The notes beneath the pieces were generated by a model. The model was not told the origin of the DNA. It did not search any database and worked only from the letters and a program-made list of their open reading frames with translations. A DNA stretch of 64,000 nucleotides from Lumbricus rubellus (taxonomy: Eukaryota; Annelida; Clitellata; Crassiclitellata; Lumbricidae): positions 36,536,024-36,600,023 of the forward strand of contig OX243814.1 of assembly GCA_945859605.1 (NCBI GenBank). Reading direction: 5' to 3'. Of the stretch, positions 54,400-64,000 are shown in pieces. Numbering within the stretch: the first letter of the stretch is position 1; the number at the start of each line of letters is the position of its first letter. A program made the translations under genes and the position numbers.

Positions 54400-57300
54400 A
54401 TGATGCTTCGTCGAGTTTTTGCATTGTCGGCTCAGTCGTTCGTTTTGCTGATCGTGTTCCGAGAGAGCGTTACAGCGATCAATTGCTTCAGCTGCAATTA
54501 TTCATCCACTGCAACCGAAGTGACATCATCGTGCAGAGATGCTCCGTCCTCACCACCAGCAGCAGCAGCAGCAACTCTTAACTGTTCGGGGATGCTGTGT
54601 CATACAGTGTGGGCTGAATACTCCGCTCCAAGTTTGTGACTTTCAGTATAACCATCAGTGATAAAATATAAATAGGCCTACTGGTATTCCGTAGCAATTT
54701 AATTCAGAGGGCTACGATACTCAACACGATCATAAATTATGTGGCTAATGAATATGATGAATGGTAACATTAGTTTTTTTATGCGGAAATCGCGCAATGG
54801 ATCTTGGCAAAATGTTCGGAGCCAATTTTCGCCAAACATAGACCTAGGCCTATGTGTAATTGTGTATTGTAGGCTATTTAAATTATATTATAATAGTTGC
54901 AAATAATGAGCCAATAGTGATTTAAATCATCAACAACAGCGGGGCACAATATAGACCCTACGCTATGTCGGAATAGAACAAATCTAACTGTCAAATGCCA
55001 CTACGGTACTGCCATAACATTAATTGATTATATTATACCTAGTCTACTGGACAATAGTAGGCTCAAATTTGCGGCTTTAGAATAACTTTTTTGCAATTTT
55101 CTAAGAAATTTATTTTTTACAGATAAAATGCACGCTGAGTTGTGTGATTTTTAAAGTGTGGCTTTGGCTAAGCTTAGTTATTTTTCTCGTGTCTGCAAAT
55201 TATATCTTAAATTTTGTTTAAAGCTAAATGTTAATTGGTAGGCTCTACCATAGGCTAATTAGATCCATTTTCGGCAAAAATGTGCTCTGCGAGTGTGGCC
55301 TATTTTTAAGACCCTATAAAGGTAGCCTATTTCCGAACTGAATGGATGAATATATCTATATAAATTTCCGAAAAGAAAGAATGAATGAATGACATGATGT
55401 ATTGCCTCGATGAAAAAATATGCGTTTTGTGTCTTCGATACTTGCTTTAGTCGACAACCTTCAAGCACCCGTCAGTGTTGCATTCATGCCATTCTTATCA
55501 TCCAGGCTTCTACATAGGACACTAAGGTGTTAACTAATGCGTGCCATTCGCTATGCATCAACACGCAGTTGTTCAGGCAACCAACAGTACGAGAAGCCGA
55601 TGGTAACTGCGGTCTATAGGTTTTGAATGATGAGCAAAGAAAAACAAGTTCGTAAATTCTGTAGCAATTCATTCGCACGTGTACTTCATTCAGCCTGTAG
55701 CGTGGCTATTCGGTCGCGGTCTACAGGGTGCGCCAAAAAAAATAACCCCCTTGGTTTTTTCCCAATATCTTGGCCAAAAGTAAAAATTTTCAAATGAAAT
55801 TTTACAGGCTTGTAAACAATTCATATTTACATACTTTGGCCAGATTTCATCAAAATATTTCAAACGGAACAAAAGTTATGCCACTTTTAGGGAGGTCACC
55901 CCCCGTTTTTTGACGCTTCAAAAACAAAACGCAATTTTTTGAAGGTTTTTTGCCAATATTTTTGCACAAAATAAGAATATCAAAATTAAATTTCTCAGTC
56001 TTATAGACAATTCATATCTACACATGGTGGCCAGATTTCATCACAATATCTCAAGCAGAACAAAAGTTATGCTACTTTTAGTGAGACCACCCACCGTTTT
56101 TTGACGATTCAAAGGCGAAACGCAACAAAAAGTAACAAAAACACAATTTTATTAAGTCTCATCTCAAATAACTTTGTCAAATGAACTTGGTAATGCTTCA
56201 CAACTTGTGTTCGATGTGCCCACCACCAGTGCCAACACATCTTTTGAGTCTCTTGGCAAAGTTCTTGATGGACCTGTTGATTAATCCGACAGATTCTTTA
56301 TTATTCCTTATTTGCCAATTTGATTGTCATCTTGCTAAGCGACTTCTCAGTGACGTGCAGCTACGCTGGTACCTGTTTCTTTTTTAAATAGTAATAATAA
56401 TGATCATCGGTCAATATCAAGGCTATTTGATAATAATTATTTGAGATGAGACTTAATAAAATCGTGTTTTTGCTGCGTTACATCTGTAAATTGTCACAAA
56501 TTGGGGGGGGGTGGCCTCACTAAACGTGGTATAACTTTTGTTGTTTTAGAAATATTTTGATGAAATTTGACCATCATATGCAGATATGAATTGTCTTCAA
56601 GCTTGTAAAATTTCATTTCGATATTCTTACTTTTGGCCAAGATATTGGCCAGAATAATTAGATTGGATTTTATTTCTTTTTGTTGCGTCGCGTTTTTGAA
56701 TCGTCAAAAAACCGTGGGTGGCCTCACTAAAAGTGGCATTACTTTTGTTCTGTTTAAAATATTTTTATGAAATCTGGCCATCATGTGTAAATATGAATTG
56801 TCTTTAAGGCTGTAAAATTTCATTTCAAAATTCTCACTTTTGGTCAAGATATTGGCAAAAATCTTAGGGGGGTTATTTTTTTTTGGCGCACCCTGTACAT
56901 AATATCTTTGAAGGTTGAGAGTACAAGCAAAGCTGAATAAATAAGCTTATGCTTAACAATGTGCTGAAAGGCTTTTATTAATAAAATGCTCCAGTGCAAG
57001 TCTAACTGCAGTCCTACATCGGATTAAGCGAGGTTGACGCCTAACATCAATGAACGCTGCCAGTACGGTATTCTTATAAACATTAGTTGATCCGGTGTAA
57101 GTCCTAGGATAGAACCAGTATTTAATCTAGCCCACCTGCTTTTGAGGGGGCGAGAATCCTGGGGGGTGGGGTGGGTGAGCAGCAAACGAACCTTCGGCGG
57201 ACTGAAACCGCTGAGACGTAGGCCTATAGCTCTCACAGAGGAACGGTTTTTCTGTTAGGCCTACATGTATATGTTTCTTTTTTCTGATGACCTCTTTTTA

Positions 57301-60300
57301 GTGTGTCATCTATCTTCTCCATTCTAGGCTACTAGTGACAACACTTGAATCATGAAATAGTATTATGATATCACGGTTCATTTTAACCCCTCTTGTAGTG
57401 TACTATAAGACATTATACAGAGAAACATACATGTAGGCTATTTAGTATTTAGATACTAGGCTACGTTGAAATATTATTTCCTTGCGAAAATGACGAAAAA
57501 AATACGAAGATTTCATAAATTGTTGGGAAAGTGAACTAAAAAGAATTGTTTTGTTCATGCGTGTGGCAAAATTATTTGAGAAACAATGTACAAACTTTTA
57601 TTACAATTGGCTTAGTTTTATTGAAGATTTTTGAAAAGTTTTTTGGTGTGTTTTTTATGGGTACAGTGTAGAACCAGCCCATCTATCAACTTGTTCTTTG
57701 ACATTACACGGTGGTCCAAGTGCTTCCTATTAGGCCTATAGCTGTATTATGAGTTATGGTCATTTTTTAATCTTTATAGACTTACTTACTTAGACTTAGT
57801 CCTTCCTGTGCATGTCTGCACACCGGGCGACGCATCTCCTCCACTCATCTCTATCCATCGCCAGTTCTTCCGCTTCATGTAGGAGAATGGAGATCCACGT
57901 TTCGTTTGTCCATGAGTCTTATCAATCCTTGTCTCGTGGATCCCCCTTCAGGGCCGGCCTTAGCTATAGGCAAAGTAGGCAGTTGCCTAGGGCGCCGCAG
58001 TCCTTGGGGGGCGCCGCGGCACCGGCGAATTTATTTGTTTTACACTATATTCTTTTAAACTCAAGGTTTAGGAGACAGAAGTTAGAATACGCGATGCTCA
58101 ATTTCGATAGTGAAAATGTTGCAAGAAATAAAATGTATGAAATGGGAGTGGGCCTTACTGAGTACGAAGACGAGATTACAACATTACAGCCTGCTCTTTA
58201 TTCAGATTCAAATAAATACTAAATAGTCTAGTAGGGACGACGATGAAGAAAGGGCAGGGCAGTTGCTGAGGCAGAGCCGAACTTAGGCATAGGCAAAGCA
58301 GGCAGTTGCATGGGGCGCCAATTAAGTTCTAGGGGGCGCCATTTCCATCAAAGAGGGCGCCATTTCCACAAGAATGTATTTTAATATTTTTTAACTTAGC
58401 CTATAGGCTACCATTCTCCACAAAACTGAATATTATCCAGACTTCAGTGTGCCAATAAAGAAATTATAATGAATTACCGGTAGGGCCTACTCAGTTGAGC
58501 GTACAAGGCCGTAGTTAAGGGGGGGGGATGTTTTGGGTGTTTGAACACCCCCGAAATGAAATAATGTAAAAATGAAATAATTATGCATTTGCTAGCACAT
58601 TACACTGTGTAATGTAATTTTGAGCAGAAAATAGTCGAAAATCGCGGATACATGTAAGTGTCTTTTGGACGTCAGAAAATTCGACGACTAACAAAAGACC
58701 TCAGAAAATTTCGCCCAAAAAGTCGGCCGCAGCGTGTACGCACCTCAAAATTCACGGTCAAGAAAACATCACCGAAATAAAATCCTGGCTTCGAACTTGT
58801 GAGCGTATACCGGCTCTGGCTATAATTCTGACGTGGGCTGAACAATTGAGTGAGAATCTAAGGGCGCCAAATGCAGGCCTATGCCTGGGGCGCCAAATGT
58901 ATGCCTTGCCTAGGGCGCCATTTGGGCCAAGGCCGGCCCTGTCCCCCTTCTCCCTCCTTGACTTCCAGTAGGCCTATGGTGTTAGATTTGTGGATTTGTT
59001 GCGTCGTTTCTGTTGCAAGCGTGTGTTTTTACCCGGGTGGGTTGCAAGCCCACCGCGGAACCCTCCTCCTTTATCCTGGCTTGGGACAGGCTCAGGTCCT
59101 CCGAAGAGTAGCCTGAGGCGGAGTTTATCTTTATAGACCCTCGTGTAATGTAGGCCTAACATGTAATATACAGAGAAACATTTTCTCTCATGGGTCTTTC
59201 GCACTGATCGGTGCTTACTGTGAGAGGCACTTTCTTACATCTTGGACTTCTAAATGCGACATTATTAGCAATCAGGCCTATACAAGTATACATACAATAC
59301 ACATAATTATATAATTAGGCTATGCATCCGTAAAAGCCGTTGTTTAAAACGTTAAAGTAGGCTACCGTATAAAATAAATTGGGGGAGCGGAGATAAAAGA
59401 AATAGCCTAAGTGGAACTGTAATAATGAAGCAGAACAAGTTCTGATTCCGAACAGCCAGGGGTGTAACGAGTGGGGGGGCCTGGGGGGGCCTGGCCCCCC
59501 CACTTTTTTTATCAGGGGGGCCTAATATGAGAACGGACCCCCCACTTTTTTATGAGAGGGCCCTCCAACTTTTTTGAGAAAAGAGAGGAAAAGTGGTCCT
59601 TAAAATCTTTCCAAAAAAGAGCTAAGCCACAGTAAAGAGCAAAGCGACAGTTGGAAATAGCTGTTGAGGTCGAATATAGTTTACTTCCATTATTTTATTA
59701 CAGCCTTTTGATTGGAGTGTCTCTGAAATCTTGTCTTGTTGATCGATCTCTTTATTGATCAGTTTCGATCTCTTGTAAAAAAAAACGACGAATTTATTAT
59801 GCGAAACGAACATCGACGTGCAACGTTTGCAAAATTGCAATAACATGTAAACAAAAGTCCAAAGCTAGACTACAAATGGACATTGTAGACTACAAGTCTT
59901 CAGAATGTTTAGATGCCTATATCGTCGCTACGGTCGCTTGCCATTCCACTAATCTAGGGATATGTCCAAATTGAGATATTCCCATTTTTTGTTTCAAATG
60001 TGTACATCAAATAATTCACAATTTCACATCAATTTTTAAGAGTCAAGACTTGCCGTACAGAAGTCGGCTGCATTAGTAATAGTACTTAAACTCTAATAGA
60101 CTCAATGATCCTACGATAATCCTATAACTCTACGATATTTCCGTCTTTTTTCTCTGTTGTATTTTCATATCCCGTCTGACACGTCTCCACTCTATTTTCA
60201 CCCAATTTCACCCATTTATACTCTAATTAGAGGATTAATTTGGGACTTTTGAAGCTGCCCCATTTGTTACTAAGGCTCCCCAGGGCCCCCCCACTTGGGG

Positions 60301-61007
60301 GGGCCTTGTGAAAAACTGGGGGGGCCCTTTAAAAAATTTTTGGCGCTTCGCGCCAAATAAATCCACTGCGTCCTATTTAGGCCCCCCCACTTTTCTAAAC
60401 CTCGTTACACCCCTGCGAACAGCCTACTAACAATCCATGGTTCGATTTTTTTCAGCGACCATAATTGAAGCCTTGGTTAATGGTTATCGAATATCAAAAG
60501 TTTCAATTTAATTAGACCTACTTTACAGCGGAAGCACAACATGTTCTGTTCTGTTGTTCTCGCGCAGGCAATACTTACCGGGTCCAGGAATGCACCAACA
60601 GCCAAGGTGACGCTCCCTCAATCGGAAATTGCCAAGGAACAACAGTCGGCAACAAAACCTACTTTGTTTATCAGAACCAGTGTTGTTCCACGACTGGAGA
60701 AGTAGTCGACTACGGAACAAGGTACAGAATCAGTGAATGCTACTGTCAGACCGATTACTGCAATAGCGTTACGAACCCACCCGCAGTGACTAATTCACCG
60801 TCCTCTGACCAACCGATGGGTTATTCAAGTACACCAAATGATGCAACGCCAAACGATTACGGCAAGAGCTATTCAACACCAGCGAACCACGAAATTGCTG
60901 CAACATCTCTTGCGGTTTTACAAAGGAACATAGGAAACAGAGTACTATCTTGTTGTACAGCACCCTGGATGTCGTTCATCTTGATAACTTTGTTGCTATT
61001 CACATAA
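54400..61007 (+). CDS. Ly6/three-finger-fold GPI-anchored protein, two exons
   Basis: Exon 1 54400-54631, exon 2 60568-61007. The model rests on a phase-1 donor (AGTTTG at 54631/54632, not a strong site) and a good acceptor (CTCGCGCAG), so an extra exon between them cannot be excluded. The start MMLRRVFALSAQSFVLLIVF is a signal peptide; an upstream Met at 54367 is in frame. The mature protein begins INCFSCNYSS, the LxCxxC start of a Ly6 domain. Exon 2 supplies the remaining Cys, ending ECYCQTDYCNS, which is the conserved C-x4-CN finish. A Ser/Thr/Pro-rich stalk and a hydrophobic C-terminus (WMSFILITLLLFT-stop) indicate GPI anchoring. Its role is unknown; family members act as receptors or modulators at the cell surface. 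The 5.9-kb intron contains mariner and hAT insertions. Confidence 0.75.
54640..55720. other. Intron of the Ly6-like gene, proximal part
   Basis: AT-rich sequence with frequent TAGGCCTA words. No element borders or exon found. Confidence 0.4.
55724..56895. mobile_element. Mariner-type element with multiple nested inverted repeats
   Basis: TA flanks (55722-55723, 56896-56897). Ends are CAGGGTGCGCCAAAAAAAAT and the reverse complement of GGCGCACCCTG. A block of about 170 bases (GCCAGATTTCATCA, ACAAAAGTTATGC, ACCACCCACCGTTTTTTGAC) occurs twice in each arm, in opposing directions. Near 56210-56290 (minus strand) is a transposase C-terminus: NFAKRLKRCVGTGGGHIEHK then stop. Confidence 0.83.
57590..57671 (+). 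mobile_element. Solitary end of the second mariner family
   Basis: ACAAACTTTTATTACAATTG...TTTTTTGGTGTGTTTTTTATGGG TACAGTGTA is the reverse complement of the region at about 29618-29705. Confidence 0.65.
57949..58941. mobile_element. hAT-type element, 993 bp, with internal copies of its own ends
   Basis: Perfect 8-bp target duplication TCCCCCTT (57941-57948, 58942-58949). Ends CAGGGCCGGCCTTAG and the reverse complement of GGCCAAGGCCGGCCCTG. Within, GCATAGGCAAAGCAGGCAGT near 58280 repeats the left subterminal sequence, and GGCGCC words recur near 58300-58360 and 58860-58915, suggesting insertion of one copy in another. It sits in another dispersed repeat (57775-57948 and 58942-58975). Confidence 0.88.
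59457..60415. mobile_element. hAT-type element, 959 bp
   Basis: Perfect 8-bp target duplication CGAACAGC (59449-59456, 60416-60423) and perfect 15-bp ends CAGGGGTGTAACGAG / CTCGTTACACCCCTG. G-tract and C-tract subterminal regions. No long transposase frame; 59622-59846 (minus) is open but unrecognised. It ends about 150 bases before exon 2 of the Ly6-like gene. Confidence 0.9.
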
Positions 61008-61265
61008 CGTTGCATTAAACCATAGTAGACCTATTCGGGCAACAATAAGACTCGAGTGCTGTCAAGTTATTTATATCATTTAATACGGGTGGATAGGTCG
61101 AGCTTTTCTTCTTAGTGGCTCTAACTTCATTCAGGCTAAAATAGGCATTACTTGTGAAACACACAGCATATTGAGTGTCCAGAATATAGAATGACTGTGA
61201 AGTAGGCCTACGTAATAGAATACAACAAAGAAATTTGACTGACTAAATGTACCGGTAACACAGAG

Positions 61266-61271
61266 AATAAA
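61266..61271 (+). promoter_or_regulatory. Polyadenylation signal of the Ly6-like gene
   Basis: AATAAA about 260 bases after the stop at 61007, the first canonical hexamer. A hAT MITE follows at 61309. Confidence 0.6.
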
Positions 61272-61308
61272 CATAATCCATGATATCAAATTTTTAAAAA
61301 AAATTGTA

Positions 61309-61452
61309 CAGTGGCGTAGCCAAGAATTTCTGATAGGGGGAGGGTTATGGCTGGATGTTTGTTTTTCTTATGTAATTGGACAAATAACCTTTAAATTTTT
61401 TTATAAACCAATGGTGAGTTTAACCCCCAAATCCGCCTTTTCTACGCCACTG
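61309..61452. mobile_element. hAT MITE, 144 bp
   Basis: Ends CAGTGGCGTAG and CTACGCCACTG are perfect. Flanks AAATTGTA and ATTTTGTA agree at six of eight positions. The termini resemble those of 25388-26071 (CAGTGGCGTAAC). Confidence 0.75.
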
Positions 61453-61926
61453 ATTTTGTAACTTGGATAAATTCAATAATTGCAGATGGCAGAGGTTAGA
61501 AGTAGGGTGGAAGGTTGCAATATTTGTAAGCTGGTCCAGGATAGCAACACTGCAACAGTTTATTACAAAGATAACCGTTAGTGTTTAGTGCGAATAAGTG
61601 CATTATATTGTGTTTTCTTGCGAAATAGTAATTTCAATTTAATTTTATCTATGTAGGTCCTTCGATATCAATCTGCTTTTCCAGTAAATTGTAACAGTAG
61701 GCCAAAGCTCGGCCGACACAATAGGCTATAGCGCCATTTAATAGACATTCAGCAAATGCGCTCGTGAGTGATATTTTGAATTTTGTGAAGTCCTAATCAG
61801 CGTTTCTCGTGTAGAAATGTTGACATGTAATTATTTTGATATTATACAAAGCATCCGTTTAGAAAAACAATTTTAACTTTGTTGGTCAGAAGTTCAGAAC
61901 TTCCTCAAGTAAATATAGCCTACATA

Positions 61927-62937
61927 CACCGTGGTTCAAAAAAAACTAAGCCAAATTGTTTTGCATATATCTCAAATACCTGATGACATATCAAGCTAAT
62001 ATTTTCCAACTATTTAGAGAAGTGGACCAAGAATATGATTCCAAAATTTCATGAGACACAGTTGAACGGTTAAAAAGATATGAATTTTTAAACTTCATAT
62101 GCCGAAATTTCAGTTTACAAGCAATTTTCTGTCAGGTTCAATAAAATGTTCTCTTATATCTCTAATACCTGATGATTAATCATTCTAAAATTTTCCAGAT
62201 ATGTAGAGAATTGAACTAACAATATGATTACAACAGTATGGTTTTATTATTTAATTAATTAAGATGCTCAAAATGTCCTCCTGCTTGCACGCAAGCCTGG
62301 AAGCGCTGGCGCCATGCATTACGCAGCAGCATCGTCGATTATCCTCTGGTCCAGGCCTTCCCACACTTCCAACAAGCGCTGGTTGCTTCAGATCGTTTAG
62401 ATCATGGATTGTTGTTTGGTAGATTCGGTCTTACATCACGCTCCACACTTTATAATTAATTAATTTTACTTCATCATCCCTGAAGACCAAAATTTGGAAC
62501 TATCAAGCATCGAACCCGCAACGAACACCATAACAGACTTGCTGAAAACAGACATTTCTGGAGATCAAGTTTAAATATTCATATCTTTCTATCCGTTCAA
62601 ATTTATGACATGATATTTTGGAATCCTATTCTTGGTTCAATCCTCTAAATATCTGGAAAATTTTGGTATGATTAATTATCAGGCATTGGAGATATAAGAA
62701 CACCAGTTTAGCTTACTTTTTACTGAACCTGGCAGAAAATTGCTTGTAAACTGCAATTTTGGCATATGAAGTTGAAAGACGCATATCTTTTTATCCGTTC
62801 AATTTTATCTCTTGAAATTTTTGAATCATATTCTTGGTCCACTTCTCTAAATAATTGGAAAATTTTAGCGTGATATGTTATCAGGCATCAGAGATATATG
62901 AAAAACAATTTGGCTTAGTTTTTTTTTAACCACGGTG
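61927..62937 (-). mobile_element. Mariner-type element with transposase relic
   Basis: TA flanks (61925-61926, 62938-62939). Ends CACCGTGGTTCAAAAAAAAC and the reverse complement of GTTTTTTTTTAACCACGGTG. A minus-strand relic near 62275-62455 aligns with the transposase C-terminus at 48437-48600 and carries stops and indels. Confidence 0.85.
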
Positions 62938-63047
62938 TACATACATGCATAGCCTACAATACATGCATAGATCTACATGTAAAATGCTTAGGGTATGTAA
63001 ATTCTACGTCGCATTATAAGCTTCCTGCATGTTTTGACACGTTCATT

Positions 63048-63125
63048 CGTTCATTTCAGACATTTATATAGCGCCTCTTCAAGTATATCTACTCAGAAGC
63101 GCTCCCGACCCAACTACGGCTAAAG
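63048..63125 (-). repeat. SINE fragment
   Basis: TATAGCGCCTCTTCAAGTAT and CAGAAGCGCTCCCGACC match the 3' part of the tRNA-SINE family. Confidence 0.55.
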
Positions 63126-64000
63126 AGAGCAGTCTTAAGAGCAGAGTAGAACGTAGTCTCAACGGCTCGAGGTGTGATTACTATGTTATGCCATATTCAT
63201 TCAATATTTGAATGAGTTAAAGATTATTGTTAGTTTCTCTAAATGACATAGGCTACAAACTGAAGGCCTGTCTTGGCCTAAGTACATTGTGTTATATTAC
63301 CTTAATAGACTACAGCACGGCGCAATAATTATTATTCCAAGTAGACCTACATAGCTTACAACTGGCCTACATAAGCTCACAGAAGGCCTACTTTAGATCT
63401 ATATCTCCACTAGACTTAGGCCTAACCCTGAAAACTAGACGAAAATCTTCCTGTACGTAAATCGTGTAAAAATGTGTCCATCACTCCATAACACTGGAAG
63501 CAGAGGCAATCCTATTCAGCAGTATGTAGCAGGCCTATAAGCTATCGTGCTAGAATGTTAAATAGAAACTTCGAAGGGTTCCAAATGCAAGAAATCGCCG
63601 ATTGCACCATCATCAGAAGTCTCTAGTAGTATTGCACACAGTGATGTTGATTCCTGCAGACATGACATTCTGAAAGAAAGTTTCATAAAATGCTGCCCAA
63701 CGCAGCTAGGCCTATAATAGGCCCTATGCTTCGATCGCGTCTGCAGTAACTGTTCATGTGATAAAAAATACACGGGCAATTCGTGACAAGTCGTCAATTA
63801 TTGTCACCATTCAGTCGACAATATGTTCTCAGCAGACACCAGGTCTGTATACATATCTATACCGGTATGCAGTTATTGCAGAGGTATGAAGTTATGCAGA
63901 CTGCCAACCGTCGCCCGTCGGCTGATACCATTGCAAGTTAATTGCGAAATACTTATGGCATCACGTCCATTGTCTGCACGTAGCCTCCTACACTGGGCCA
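63126..64000. other. Window end, nothing recognised
   Basis: No exon, element border or repeat family supported. The minus-strand frame at 63797-63558 lacks splice context or recognisable motifs. Confidence 0.4.

Noticed and set aside
57024..57236. 70-codon minus-strand frame
   Set aside because: No recognisable motif, splice context or signal; likely chance in the Ly6-like gene intron.
57812..58222. 136-codon plus-strand frame
   Set aside because: It crosses the left border of a hAT element and two repeats, so it is fortuitous.

Overview
The window is animal genomic DNA: AT-rich, with GT-AG introns, AATAAA signals, abundant transposons and no operon-like layout. Gene content (Dispatched, Ig receptors, a PAN/Ig/C-type lectin protein, alpha-1,2-fucosyltransferase, Ly6-like GPI protein), a Gmr1-type LTR retrotransposon and the constantly recurring word TAGGCCTAC/TAGCCTAC suggest a marine invertebrate deuterostome, most likely an echinoderm. 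The species call is inference; the gene models are read directly from the sequence.

Layout. (1) 1-8,628 (+): the last ten exons of a Dispatched-family 12-TM transporter, whose 5' end lies outside the window. (2) 11,785-19,896 (+): a complete six-exon gene for a 518-aa type I membrane protein with three Ig domains, one TM segment and a tyrosine-rich tail. (3) 31,526-24,845 (-): a complete five-exon gene for a 443-aa secreted protein with PAN, Ig, Ig and C-type lectin domains, convergent with gene 2. (4) 33,009-40,039 (-): a nearly pristine LTR retrotransposon with one 1,830-codon gag-pol frame and integrase upstream of reverse transcriptase (Gmr1 order). It sits inside a small hAT element, next to a piggyBac-type element that carries a pogo-type element. 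(5) 42,783-45,706: a 5'-truncated LINE with a 439-codon RT frame, interrupted or flanked by a hAT element. (6) 50,645-49,515 (-): an intronless GT11 alpha-1,2-fucosyltransferase. (7) 54,400-61,007 (+): a two-exon Ly6/three-finger GPI-anchored protein whose ~6-kb intron has collected mariner and hAT elements.

The rest is mostly mobile DNA that can be delimited by eye: eight hAT-type elements with 8-bp target duplications, several Tc1/mariner elements with TA duplications, tRNA-derived SINEs, L2/CR1-like LINE tails, and several foldback elements or long inverted repeats whose arms are tandem arrays of short words. Genes 2 and 3 share an Ig-domain signature and phase-1 exon borders, so they look like products of exon shuffling within a local immune-type gene family. 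The lectin domain carries the galactose-type QPD motif. A link between the lectin, the fucosyltransferase and the surface receptors is only suggestive.
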